A DNA stretch of 64,000 bases from Bradyrhizobium sp. JYMT SZCCT0180 (GTDB lineage Bacteria > Pseudomonadota > Alphaproteobacteria > Rhizobiales > Xanthobacteraceae), in assembly GCF_018130165.1 (NCBI RefSeq), contig NZ_JAFCLZ010000002.1:186001-250000 (forward strand). The letters run 5' to 3'. Shown here piece by piece: positions 7,913-16,911 of the stretch (the stretch's first letter is position 1; every line of letters starts with the position of its first letter). Under the pieces are notes generated by a model. It did not search any database and was not told the origin of the DNA. It was given only the letters and a program-made list of their open reading frames with translations. A program made the translations under genes and the position numbers.

Positions 7913-10249
7913 GTGGCAAACATCAATCGACAGATCGCAGAAGAGCTTGGCGTTCGCGAGCAGCAGATCGAGGCCACGGTCACGTTGCTCGACGGTGGCG
8001 CCACGGTCCCGTTCGTGGCGCGCTACCGCAAGGAAATCACAGGCGGGCTCGATGACGCCCAATTGCGCACCCTGGAAGAGCGCCTGACCTATCTGCGTGA
8101 GCTTGAAGAGCGCCGCGTCGCGATCCTCAATTCGGTCCGCGAGCAGGGCAAGCTCGATGCCGCACTGGAAGCCGCGATCATGGCCGCCGACAGCAAGGGG
8201 CGGCTGGAAGACATCTATCTGCCGTTCAAGCCGAAGCGTCGCACCAAGGCGGAGATTGCCAGGGAAGCCGGGCTTGAGCCGCTATCCGAACTGCTGCTGA
8301 CACAGCCGCAAAACGATCCGCAGGTGGTGGCGGCCAGTTTCGTCGATGCTGAAAAGCAGGTGGCCGATGTCGCGGCGGCGCTGGAGGGGGCGCGCGCGAT
8401 TTTGGTGGAACGGTTCGCCGAGGACGCCGACTTGATCGGCAAGCTGCGCGAGGAAATGTGGTCGAATGGGGTAATGACCTCGACCGTGCGCAAGGGGAAA
8501 AAGCTCGAAGGCGAGAAGTTCAAGGACTATTTCGAATACAATGGCGCGCTCCACAAGCTGCCGTCGCACCGCATCCTCGCGCTGTTCCGCGGCGAGAAGG
8601 AGGAAATCCTCGAGCTGCAGATCCTGCCCGACGCGCAGGTTCCGGTCGCCAACGTGCCGAGCGCCTATGAACTGAAGATCATGCAGCGCTTCCTGATTTC
8701 CGACCAGGGCCGCCCCGGCGACCGCTGGCTGGTCGAAACCGCACGCTGGGCGTGGCGCACCAAGATCCAGGTGCATCTCAACATCGACCTGCGGATGCGG
8801 CTGTGGACCACGGCCGAAACCGAAGGCGTGCGGGTGTTCGCCTCCAATTTGCGCGATTTGTTGCTGGCGGCGCCCGCAGGCGCGCGCGTCACCATGGGGC
8901 TCGATCCCGGCTTCCGCTCCGGCGTCAAGGTCGCGATCGTCGATGCCACCGGCAAGGTGGTGGCGACCACGGCCGTCTATCCGCATGAACCGCAGCGGCA
9001 GTGGGACGCGGCGCTGGCGACGCTAGGCAAGCTGGCGGTTGCGCACCGCGTCGATCTGATCGCGATCGGCAACGGCACCGCCTCGCGCGAGACCGACAAG
9101 CTCGCGACCGAGCTGGTCAAGTTGCTGCCGGATCTGAACATGTCGAAGATCGTGGTGTCGGAGGCGGGGGCTTCCGTCTATTCGGCCTCGGCCTTTGCGT
9201 CCGAGGAACTGCCGGAACTCGACGTCACCCTGCGCGGCGCGGTCTCAATTGCGCGGCGGCTGCAGGATCCGCTGGCTGAGCTGGTGAAAATCGACCCCAA
9301 GGCGATCGGCGTCGGGCAATACCAGCACGATCTCGGCGAATCCAAGCTGGCGCGTTCGCTCGATGCCGTGGTCGAGGACTGCGTCAACGCGGTCGGCGTC
9401 GACGCCAACACGGCGTCCGCGCCGCTGCTGGCGCGGGTGTCGGGCATCGGCGCGGGTCTGGCGCAAAGCATCGTGCAGCACCGCGACGCCAATGGCCCGT
9501 TCAAGTCGCGCAAGGGGCTGAAGGAAGTGCCGCGGCTCGGCCCGAAGGCGTTCGAGCAGTGTGCCGGCTTCCTGCGCATCCAGGGCGGCGAGGATCCGCT
9601 CGATGCCTCCGGCGTGCATCCGGAAGCCTATCCGGTGGTGCGCAAGATTCTGACCGCGACCAAGAGCGACATCAAGGCGCTGATCGGCAATGCCGAGATC
9701 GTGCGCCAGTTGAAGCCGCAGAATTTCGTCGACGACACGTTCGGTCTGCCGACGGTGACCGACATCCTGCGCGAGCTCGAAAAGCCCGGCCGCGATCCGC
9801 GCCCGGCGTTCAAGGCGGCGGTGTTCAAGGAGGGCGTCGAGGAGATCAAGGATCTCAAGCGCGGCATGATCCTCGAGGGCACCGTGACCAACGTCGCGGC
9901 GTTCGGCGCTTTCGTCGATATCGGCGTGCACCAGGATGGATTGGTGCACATCTCGGCGATGTCAAAGACCTTCATCAAGGATCCGCGCGAGGTGGTGAAG
10001 CCCGGCGACATCGTCAAGGTGAAAGTGCTGGAGGTCGAGGTCGCCCGCAAGCGCATCGCGCTGACGCTGCGGCTCGACGACGAGGTCGGCGACAAGGGCC
10101 CCAAGCTCTCGGACACCAAGATGCGCGAATACTCGAAGGCATCGATGACGTCGTCAGCGCCGCGCAAGGCCCAGGAATCGGGCGGCGGCGGTGCGCTCGC
10201 CGAAGCATTGCGGCGGGCCGCGGAGAAAAGCGGGCGGGGCAAGACTTAA
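7913..10249 (+). CDS. tex: RNA-binding transcriptional accessory protein Tex
   Basis: A 778-residue full-length Tex protein. It starts at GTG after GGAAAGAGG. Domain order: N-terminal helical Tex domain ([19 protein letters not shown] at about residues 30-50), YqgF-like RNase H fold ([20 protein letters not shown]), helix-hairpin-helix ([37 protein letters not shown]), and a C-terminal S1 RNA-binding domain (about residues 648-722: [20 protein letters not shown]). Tex is a broadly conserved nucleic-acid-binding protein linked to transcription and RNA turnover. The tail is charged and Gly-rich. It is convergent with the glutaminase fusion, 17 nt away. Confidence 0.96.
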   Translation: MANINRQIAEELGVREQQIEATVTLLDGGATVPFVARYRKEITGGLDDAQLRTLEERLTYLRELEERRVAILNSVREQGKLDAALEAAIMAADSKGRLEDIYLPFKPKRRTKAEIAREAGLEPLSELLLTQPQNDPQVVAASFVDAEKQVADVAAALEGARAILVERFAEDADLIGKLREEMWSNGVMTSTVRKGKKLEGEKFKDYFEYNGALHKLPSHRILALFRGEKEEILELQILPDAQVPVANVPSAYELKIMQRFLISDQGRPGDRWLVETARWAWRTKIQVHLNIDLRMRLWTTAETEGVRVFASNLRDLLLAAPAGARVTMGLDPGFRSGVKVAIVDATGKVVATTAVYPHEPQRQWDAALATLGKLAVAHRVDLIAIGNGTASRETDKLATELVKLLPDLNMSKIVVSEAGASVYSASAFASEELPELDVTLRGAVSIARRLQDPLAELVKIDPKAIGVGQYQHDLGESKLARSLDAVVEDCVNAVGVDANTASAPLLARVSGIGAGLAQSIVQHRDANGPFKSRKGLKEVPRLGPKAFEQCAGFLRIQGGEDPLDASGVHPEAYPVVRKILTATKSDIKALIGNAEIVRQLKPQNFVDDTFGLPTVTDILRELEKPGRDPRPAFKAAVFKEGVEEIKDLKRGMILEGTVTNVAAFGAFVDIGVHQDGLVHISAMSKTFIKDPREVVKPGDIVKVKVLEVEVARKRIALTLRLDDEVGDKGPKLSDTKMREYSKASMTSSAPRKAQESGGGGALAEALRRAAEKSGRGKT

Positions 10250-10266
10250 GTCTCAAGTCCTCAGCC

Positions 10267-12111
10267 CTAACTCGTCAGCAAATTCACCTTGGCGTTGGCG
10301 AGGATCAGGCGGTCGGCGAGCAGTTGCGCGAGGTTGCGCATGATCCGCTCGCCGGCGCGGGGATGCTGCGCGCGAAAACGTTCGAAATCGCGGAGCGGGA
10401 CCTCGAAGGCGGTCGCCGACATATCGGCCAGCACATCGGCGGAGCGGCGCTGTTCCAGCAGGGCCATCTCGCCGTAAGGCATTCCCGCCGTCAGCGTCGC
10501 CAGCCGGATGCCGTCGGGCAGGGTGACGTGAACCACACCGCTCCTGAGGAAAAACAGCGAGGTGGCGAGATCGCCTGACGCGATGATCTTTTCGCCGGGC
10601 TGATAGGTCCTGATGGTGCAGAGCGAGCTCAGATCGGTCAGTTCCTCGTCCGTCAATCCCGCCAGCAGCGGCTGTTCGGACAGTTCCGTCGTCTCGAAAA
10701 AATCGATCGAGCCACCATGGCGAAACACCACCTGGTCTTCCGCCCATTCGATCGCGGCATCGAGCAGGAAATAGTACCGCATGTTCGGCAGGCTGCCGGT
10801 CCGCTCCGCGATCGGCTGCCATTCGGCGTCGGCCCGCTTGATGCCGGACACGATGACGGTGACCTGGTAGGCCGCCAGCTCGCGAAACTCCTCGGCGAGC
10901 AGCCGGGCGCCCGCCGGGGTCATCGACGTGACCCGGCGAAAATCAAAGATGACGAATTGCGGGCGCGGCTTGGCCACGAGCCGGCGCGCAATATAATCGA
11001 CATTCGATAGCGACAGCGTGCCCATCAGTTCGATGACGCGGACGTCCTGATAGTGCGCGGCGAGGATGGTTTGCTCGTGCGGGCGGCGGCTGCGCCGTGA
11101 CGGATTTTCGCCGATATCGTAATCGGCAATGATGGCGTTGCGCGCGTTGTCGCTGCGGTTGAGCATGTGCAGGTCGTAATGCGCCGACAGCGCCTCGCAG
11201 ACCTTGATGCCGCGCACGCTGTTGCCGTGCTTGTCGAGTTTGGGCGAATAGCTGCCGAGCCCGATCCGCGCCGGCAATGCGGCGAGGATGCCGCCGCCGA
11301 CGCCGCTCTTGGCGGGGATGCCGACGCGGTAGATCCATTCGCCGGCGTAATCATACATGCCGGAACTGGTCATGACCGACAGCGTCCGCGATATCGCGTA
11401 AGGCGTCATCACCTGCTCGCCGGTCACCGGATTGATGCCGCGATTAGCCAGTGTTGCCGCCATCACGGCGATGTCGCGCGCGTTGACCAAAATCGCGCAT
11501 TGCCGGAAATAGACCTCCAGCACCGAGCTGACATTGTCTCTGATGACCGCGTTGGTACGCAGGAGATAGCCGATCGCCCGGTTGCGGTCGCCGGTCTGGC
11601 TCTCGGACGAATATACGGCGTCGTCGACGCCAAGCTCGCGGCCGGCGAAGCGGCCCAAGGCCTGGCGGATGTACTCGAACGCGCCGTCGCCCTTGGCCTC
11701 ATAGATCAGCCCGGAGCAGGCGATGGCGCCGGCATTGACCATCGGATTGAACGGGTGGTTCTCGGCGTTGAGGCGGATCGAGTTGAAGGGATCGCCCGAG
11801 GGCTCGACGCCGATCACGCTCTCCACGCGCGCGGCGCCCAGCGTGTCCAGCGCCAGCGCGAACACAAAGGGCTTTGACATCGACTGGATGGTGAAGGGGA
11901 CCTGCGTATCGCCGACCTCGTAGACATGGCCGTCGAGGGTCGCGAGGCTGATGCCAAAATGGGCAGGGTCGGCCTTGCCGAGCTCTGGGATGTAGTCGGC
12001 GACCGCCCCGCTGGTCTCGGGCAGGTACTCTGCATGGCAGCCGTCGAGAAACCGCAGCAAAGGCGGTTTCGAACTGGTCCAGGCTAGGGCACCGGTGGGC
12101 GATACTGTCAT
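10267..12111 (-). CDS. Glutaminase-STAS-cyclic-nucleotide-binding fusion
   Basis: A 614-residue fusion. Residues 1 to about 325 are a beta-lactamase-fold glutaminase (L-glutamine to L-glutamate plus ammonia) with the Ser-x-x-Lys motif SMSK at 77-80, NPMVNAGAI, and SSGMYDYAGEW...KSGVGGGI. Residues about 345-455 form a STAS domain (VIELMGTLSLSNVDYIARRL, FVIFDFRRVTSMTPAGARLL). Residues about 487-604 form a cyclic-nucleotide-binding/Crp-type domain (YQPGEKIIASGDLATSLFFL, PYGEMALLEQRRSADVLA). Ordinary GlsA ends near residue 310, so the rest is an added sensory half. It starts 22 nt after the TRAP permease and is probably co-transcribed, tying glutamine hydrolysis to uptake. Ligand binding by the cNMP domain is inferred. 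Confidence 0.92.
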   Translation of the reverse strand: MTVSPTGALAWTSSKPPLLRFLDGCHAEYLPETSGAVADYIPELGKADPAHFGISLATLDGHVYEVGDTQVPFTIQSMSKPFVFALALDTLGAARVESVIGVEPSGDPFNSIRLNAENHPFNPMVNAGAIACSGLIYEAKGDGAFEYIRQALGRFAGRELGVDDAVYSSESQTGDRNRAIGYLLRTNAVIRDNVSSVLEVYFRQCAILVNARDIAVMAATLANRGINPVTGEQVMTPYAISRTLSVMTSSGMYDYAGEWIYRVGIPAKSGVGGGILAALPARIGLGSYSPKLDKHGNSVRGIKVCEALSAHYDLHMLNRSDNARNAIIADYDIGENPSRRSRRPHEQTILAAHYQDVRVIELMGTLSLSNVDYIARRLVAKPRPQFVIFDFRRVTSMTPAGARLLAEEFRELAAYQVTVIVSGIKRADAEWQPIAERTGSLPNMRYYFLLDAAIEWAEDQVVFRHGGSIDFFETTELSEQPLLAGLTDEELTDLSSLCTIRTYQPGEKIIASGDLATSLFFLRSGVVHVTLPDGIRLATLTAGMPYGEMALLEQRRSADVLADMSATAFEVPLRDFERFRAQHPRAGERIMRNLAQLLADRLILANAKVNLLTS

Positions 12112-12133
12112 CGCCTACCGTTTTGCCGCGCAA

Positions 12134-14215
12134 TCACGGGGCGCGCAACTGGTTCGGCGCCATAGTTTGGCGGCGGATCAAAAACAGCGCCGCCAGCACC
12201 GTCGGCGTCAGGATCGCGAGGCCGAGCGATGTGACCTGGATCTGCGATAGCGGATTAATGCCGCCACCGGGGGTCGCGAGCACAAAGCCGCCGATCACCA
12301 GCAGCACCCGCAACGGCCATTCCAGAGCGCCGGCGCCCCTGAGATCGCCGACGAAGGCCTGATAGCCCTGAATGCCGCCGCAGATGAACAGCGTGCCGAC
12401 GCCTGCCAGCGCCATCAGCCCGAGCCCTTCGAGATACGGGTTGGCGCCCTGCAACACCAGCGCGGGGTTCATCACGAAGAAGAACGGAATGAAATAGATG
12501 ATGCTCCCGACCCACATCGATTCCCAGCCCGTTTTCATCGCCGGTGAGCCGGCAATGCCGGCCGCGGCAAAGGAGGCGATGGCCACCGGCGGCGTGATCG
12601 ACGACAACATGCCCCAATAGAAGATGAACATGTGCACGGCCATCTTGTTGAGGCCGACTTTTTCCAACGCCGGCGCCACCAGGATCGCGAGGAAGATATA
12701 GCAGGCCGTGGTCGTCAGCCCGAGCCCGAGAACGAGGCTGGTGAAGGCGCACATGCCGAGCAGCAGGAAGGCATTATCGCCGGCGATCCGCAGCAGGTCG
12801 TTGGCGAGGCTGGAGACCACGCCGGTCATCGAGAACGCGCCGATCAGGAGCCCGCAGCCGGCGAGGATGCCGACCAGCTCGACGAAGGTGCGTCCGTTGA
12901 CCTCAAGGAACTTGTTGATCGTGGACAGCGTCCAGCGGGTTTCCTTGGAGAACAGCTGGTTCAGAACAAGAAGCAGTGCGGTCGCATAGAACGGCGCGTG
13001 GCTCTCGCGTTTGAAATACAACAGCATCACGATCAGCAGCGCGATGACGAAGACGTAGTACCAGCCGTCTTTGATCGTATCCATGACCTTCGGCAATTCC
13101 GAGCGCGGAATGCCTTTCAGGCCGTGCCGGGCGGCATAGGAGTCCACCTGCATGAACAGGCCGGCATAGTACAGCACCGCCGGAATGATCGCGGCGACCG
13201 CGACTTCGGCATAGCTGACGTTGAGGAATTGGGCGATCACGAAGGCGGTCGCGCCCATTACCGGCGGCGCCAGCACCGCGCCGGTCGAGGCGCAGGCTTC
13301 GATCGCGGCGGCATAGGAGGCGCGAAAGCCGCTCTTCTTCATCACCGGGATGGTCATGGTGCCGGCGGTCAGCACGTTGGAAATGATCGAGCCGGACATC
13401 ATGCCGAGCAGGCCGCTGGCGAAGATGCAGACCTTCGCGGCGCCGCCGCGAAAGGTTCCGCACATCGCGAACGACAGGTTGATGAAGAACTTGCCGGCGC
13501 CGGTCATCATCAGCGCGGTGCCGAACACCAAAAAGCCGATCACGGTATCGGCGAATGCCTGAATCGGAATCCCGAGCAGGCTCTCACCCGAGAGCACGTG
13601 GTAGGACGTCGCCTGTTCGAGCGTCGACTGCGTGCCCCGGAACGGGCCAAGCCATTTGGCGTCCGCGAACAGCGGATAGACTGTGAACGGCAATACGCTC
13701 AGCAGAAGGCTCCAGCCGCCGGTGCGGCGCAGGGCTTCCATCAGCATGATCCACATCACGAGTCCGGCAACGATAACGCTGTTCGGAGCGCCGCCGAATT
13801 CCCAGCCGGCCTCCGCTGCCTTGCGGACGCTGCGCATCAGCACGATGGAGGCAGCGAAGGTCAGTACGAAGAGCAGGATGTCGTACCACGGGATACGCTC
13901 GAGCGGAGAGCGCTCCGAACTTGGAAAGATCAGGAACGTGAACGGCAACATCAACGCGATCAGCAGGTAGAAATATTCGGTATTGAGTTGGGTGTATCCG
14001 ATGAAAAACCGCAGCGTGAATTGCTGGTTGATGCACAGCAGGATCGTCACCGCAGTGGCGACGATCAGTGCCCAGCGCCATGCCCCGCGCAACACACGCA
14101 CGCGCGAGACTTCCGCTTCTTGCAAATTTCCGATGCCGGCGGCATGGGGATCGTCGAATTCGATTCTCTTGGGCGCAGCGACTGCTGCGCCATTGGCTGC
14201 AGAAGGTGACATCAT
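12134..14215 (-). CDS. TRAP transporter fused permease (TAXI type, small plus large subunits)
   Basis: A 693-residue, highly hydrophobic protein. The N-terminal part carries about four helices equivalent to the small DctQ subunit; the rest is a DctM-like large subunit with GAVLAPPVMGATAFVIAQFL and GLGLTTTACYIFLAILVAPAL hairpin regions typical of the elevator-type TRAP permease. Fusion of the two subunits is the rule in TAXI systems, which use a cation gradient to import organic acids. It follows the TAXI binding protein by 43 nt. The start ATGATG lies behind a GGGGATC ribosome site. Substrate is unknown; glutamate-like compounds are suggested by the downstream glutaminase fusion. Confidence 0.93.
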   Translation of the reverse strand: MMSPSAANGAAVAAPKRIEFDDPHAAGIGNLQEAEVSRVRVLRGAWRWALIVATAVTILLCINQQFTLRFFIGYTQLNTEYFYLLIALMLPFTFLIFPSSERSPLERIPWYDILLFVLTFAASIVLMRSVRKAAEAGWEFGGAPNSVIVAGLVMWIMLMEALRRTGGWSLLLSVLPFTVYPLFADAKWLGPFRGTQSTLEQATSYHVLSGESLLGIPIQAFADTVIGFLVFGTALMMTGAGKFFINLSFAMCGTFRGGAAKVCIFASGLLGMMSGSIISNVLTAGTMTIPVMKKSGFRASYAAAIEACASTGAVLAPPVMGATAFVIAQFLNVSYAEVAVAAIIPAVLYYAGLFMQVDSYAARHGLKGIPRSELPKVMDTIKDGWYYVFVIALLIVMLLYFKRESHAPFYATALLLVLNQLFSKETRWTLSTINKFLEVNGRTFVELVGILAGCGLLIGAFSMTGVVSSLANDLLRIAGDNAFLLLGMCAFTSLVLGLGLTTTACYIFLAILVAPALEKVGLNKMAVHMFIFYWGMLSSITPPVAIASFAAAGIAGSPAMKTGWESMWVGSIIYFIPFFFVMNPALVLQGANPYLEGLGLMALAGVGTLFICGGIQGYQAFVGDLRGAGALEWPLRVLLVIGGFVLATPGGGINPLSQIQVTSLGLAILTPTVLAALFLIRRQTMAPNQLRAP

Positions 14216-14258
14216 TGATCCCCAGTATGGTGTTCGCCTTCAATCGGAAAGACGGTGG

Positions 14259-15422
14259 TTATTCGAAGCCGTTCGGCATGCTGGCTTTGGCAAGCGCGGC
14301 TGCGCGGGCCTTCATCCAGCCATCCAGGAATGCCTTTTCATCCGACGGCGGGCTGGATTTGCCGTAGTCGGCCCACGCCGCGGCCAGAACGGCCTGCCGC
14401 TTGATCAGCGCATTGTTGTGCGTCTCCTGGTCGTCGCTCCATTGGCCGGCTTCCTTCAGCGCCTTCACCGCGCCGGGATGAACGGGCACCGCCCATTTCT
14501 TGGTCTGACGGTCGGCCGCAAGGCCGGCCGCGCCGGCGGCGGCATCCTTGTAGAGGTCGTAGCCCGTGATCATTGCCTTGGCGATCGCGTAGACCTGGTC
14601 GGCCGGTTGCGTGCCGTAGGTGACAAAGATCGGGTACGGATAATTTCCGAGTTCGATCGGCTTATCCTTGGAAATGCCGGCGCCGCAGGTGGCGACATGG
14701 CGGAAGAAGAAGGACCCGACCTTCTGAACCCGTTCCCAGCCGGCATTGTCGCTGTGCGGGAGCGGCGGCCAGACGATGCCGCGCGGCGACGTCTCGGCTT
14801 CCTTTGCCGGTCCGGTGATGGTGGTCGCGAAGGCGGCGTCGACGTCGTTGTTGATCAAGCCCTTCCACATCGCGCCATAGCTGGAGAATTCCACCGCCTT
14901 GACGTCGCTCTGCTTGAGGTCGCCGAACGCGAGGATCGCTAGTGAGTTCTGGTTGAGCGCAGGCGAGCCAACGACAAACCCGACGCGCTTGCCCTTGAGA
15001 TCCTTGACCTCTTTCACTCCGGTGTCCTTTGCCACGCCGAGCGAAGCGCCGTTGCAGTCAACCGACGACAGCACCAGTTGCAAGGCCTGCGGGCCCCATT
15101 CCTTGGCGCCGAACTCAAACACGCCTTCCTGCGCGAAGTAGCTGCCTGATCCCATCGCAGACGACGCCGCGCGGCCGGCGCGCAAGGGCGCGAGGCGCGC
15201 CACGTCATTGCCTGCGGGGAGGACCCGCAGGTCGGTGCCGTATTTGTCCTTCATCATCTTGCCGACGGCGACCGCAATGTTGAATCCGGCGGTACCGGTG
15301 TCATAGGCGGTGAACGTCATGGTCGGCGGCAGCTTGACGTCCTGGGCCAGCGCCGGCGCAAACGCCATGAGCGAGATGCCTGCGAGTGCGGCAGGCGCAA
15401 AGTTCGAAAGTCGACGGTTCAT
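14259..15422 (-). CDS. TAXI-family TRAP substrate-binding protein
   Basis: A 387-residue periplasmic protein. The signal peptide covers residues 1-26 (hydrophobic AALAGISLMAFAPALA, cleaved before QDVKLPP). TAXI-family landmarks: TFTAYDTGTAGFNIAVAVGK, RVLPAGNDVARLAPLRAGRA, and VKDLKGKRVGFVVGSPALNQ. The mature protein should deliver its ligand to the permease encoded just downstream. Characterised relatives bind glutamate/glutamine-like or carboxylate ligands. It lies 157 nt after the small biotinyl protein gene on the same strand. Confidence 0.93.
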   Translation of the reverse strand: MNRRLSNFAPAALAGISLMAFAPALAQDVKLPPTMTFTAYDTGTAGFNIAVAVGKMMKDKYGTDLRVLPAGNDVARLAPLRAGRAASSAMGSGSYFAQEGVFEFGAKEWGPQALQLVLSSVDCNGASLGVAKDTGVKEVKDLKGKRVGFVVGSPALNQNSLAILAFGDLKQSDVKAVEFSSYGAMWKGLINNDVDAAFATTITGPAKEAETSPRGIVWPPLPHSDNAGWERVQKVGSFFFRHVATCGAGISKDKPIELGNYPYPIFVTYGTQPADQVYAIAKAMITGYDLYKDAAAGAAGLAADRQTKKWAVPVHPGAVKALKEAGQWSDDQETHNNALIKRQAVLAAAWADYGKSSPPSDEKAFLDGWMKARAAALAKASMPNGFE

Positions 15423-15579
15423 GTTTCCCCCAAATTGTTTCGCTAGATGAAACTTTTTCTGATTGGGATGATGTCATCGCAGCATTGCGATGGCAACGTC
15501 CGAGCACGTTCACGTCCACCATTATGCCAGTCGCACTGGCGGACAGATCGTCACGCATCAAAAGTATGACGCAAAATGG

Positions 15580-15801
15580 CTAGGCTTCGACGATCGCGAC
15601 CACCTGTCCTTCAGCGATCACGTCGTCGAGTTTGACCAGAATTGCCTTGATTTTCCCGGTAATTGTCGAGGTTACCGGGATTTCCATTTTCATCGCTTCG
15701 ACGAATGCAATCTCGTCGCCGTCACCGATACTCGCTCCGGCTTCTGCGGCCAGCGCGCACACGCGTCCGGCGACTTCAGTCACAATCTTGATCTCTGGCA
15801 T
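15580..15801 (-). CDS. Small biotinyl carrier protein (biotin/lipoyl attachment domain)
   Basis: A 73-residue free-standing biotinyl domain starting MPEIKIVTEVAGRV behind a GGAGGGTGGC ribosome site. The biotinylation motif EAMKME places the target Lys at residue 38, and the second half STITGKIKAILVKLDDVI completes the beta barrel. Such single-domain carriers pair with separate carboxylase and carboxyltransferase subunits. A carboxyltransferase gene lies about 1 kb away on the other strand, but no biotin carboxylase gene is nearby. The carrier is probably the partner of that enzyme. The frame stays open far upstream, but that extension is antisense to iclR and is not coding. Confidence 0.92.
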   Translation of the reverse strand: MPEIKIVTEVAGRVCALAAEAGASIGDGDEIAFVEAMKMEIPVTSTITGKIKAILVKLDDVIAEGQVVAIVEA

Positions 15802-15895
15802 GCCACCCTCCGGGACCGTGTGACGTGACAATTTCGTCCCGCGAACGGCTTTTTGTTGTGGCCGCAGATTGCCTGAGGTAGCTTGATCTGCAAGT

Positions 15896-15919
15896 GGAAT
15901 TTTATTCCGCAGGGCGGAA
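15896..15919. promoter_or_regulatory. Candidate IclR operator: two overlapping inverted repeats
   Basis: GGAAT-TTT-ATTCC (15896-15908) overlaps TTCCGC-AGG-GCGGAA (15905-15919). Both are perfect inverted repeats with 3-nt centres, in the 132-nt gap between the divergent biotinyl carrier gene and iclR. IclR-family operators are commonly GGAA/TTCC palindromes of about this size, and the position, just before the iclR ribosome site, fits autoregulation and control of both operons. Confidence 0.55.
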
Positions 15920-15933
15920 CGGAGCCAAAAAAT

Positions 15934-16911
15934 ATGGGAAGACGCTCGGAGCGGCTTAGCAAACAGGGAATGCTTGCCAGCGATCTGGCGGGCGAGGGCG
16001 ATGTGATTCAGGTAGTGTCGCGGGCGTTCGATGTCCTGCGCTGCTTCGAGGGTCACGAAGCCCGGCTCGGCAATCTCGAAATTTCCAATCGCTGCGGGTT
16101 GCCGCGATCGACGGTGTCGCGGTTGACGCACACGCTGACGCGGATGGGCCAGCTGGTCTATCTGCCGCGCGACCAGAAGTATCGCATCGGCCCGAGCGCG
16201 GTGGCGATGAGCACCTCGATGATGAAGGGATTGCAGCTGCGCAACCTGATCCGGTTGCGGTTGCAGGATGTCGCCGAGCAATTGCCGGGCACCGTCGGTT
16301 TCGTGATTCCCGATCGCTTTCAGTTGGTCTATCTCGAGTTCGCCCGCGCCGCGAATGCGCTTGGCCTGCACGAGACCACCGGCAGCCGGATTGCGATGGC
16401 GAGCACGGCGGCGGGCCACGCCTACACCGCGGCGCTCGACGACGATGTCGGCGATGCGCTGATCGTGGAAATGGAGCGCGAGATGCCGGATAGCGCGCGG
16501 ATGCTGAAGTCGCGCATCGAGGACAATCGCCGACATCTGCGCGAACACGGCTATGTCGTGGCCTGCGGCACCTGGAGCCCGCACATCAACGGTTGCGCGG
16601 TGCCGCTGTGGTCGCCGCAATATCAAACCTATGTCGTGGCGACGATTGGTCTGTTGTCCGCGATGTTCGATGAAAAGCGGGTACACCGCGACGTGGCGCC
16701 TGTCATGGTCGAACTGGGGGCTGCGCTCGGCGGTCTGCTCGAAGGCGCCGACGGCGACATCTTCACCAACCGGCTGGAAAGAAAAGCGCTTCCGGTGTCA
16801 GTGCATAACAAGAATAAAATCATCAAGGCGGAGGATACGAATGAACTGGAAGCCGGAACTCGACGACCTCGCCCGGCGCGAAGCGTTCGCGCGGGAGATG
16901 GGAGGCGTTGA
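15934..16911 (+). CDS. IclR-family transcriptional regulator
   Basis: A 325-residue protein. The N-terminal winged helix (VVSRAFDVLRCFEGHEARLG, then RCGLPRSTVSRLTHTL) is followed by an IclR effector domain (VGFVIPDRFQLVYLEFARAA, GSRIAMASTAAGHAY, INGCAVPLWSPQ). The chosen ATG has GGAGCCAAAAAAT upstream. It is divergent from the TRAP operon and overlaps the carboxyltransferase start by 71 nt; the last about 24 residues (Arg/Pro/Ala-rich) are read from the other gene's coding sequence and are unlikely to be part of the fold. It probably controls both sides of the locus in response to the transported acid or its CoA ester. Confidence 0.92.
   Translation: MGRRSERLSKQGMLASDLAGEGDVIQVVSRAFDVLRCFEGHEARLGNLEISNRCGLPRSTVSRLTHTLTRMGQLVYLPRDQKYRIGPSAVAMSTSMMKGLQLRNLIRLRLQDVAEQLPGTVGFVIPDRFQLVYLEFARAANALGLHETTGSRIAMASTAAGHAYTAALDDDVGDALIVEMEREMPDSARMLKSRIEDNRRHLREHGYVVACGTWSPHINGCAVPLWSPQYQTYVVATIGLLSAMFDEKRVHRDVAPVMVELGAALGGLLEGADGDIFTNRLERKALPVSVHNKNKIIKAEDTNELEAGTRRPRPARSVRAGDGRR

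Noticed and set aside
12632..14209. Long open frame (525 codons) antisense to the TRAP permease
   Set aside because: It is a shadow frame from GC-rich third positions; composition is His/Gln/Arg-rich with no domain, and the permease on the other strand is clearly real.
15802..16686. Upstream extension of the biotinyl protein
   Set aside because: The extra 295 residues lie antisense to iclR; the ribosome site and family length support the 73-residue form.
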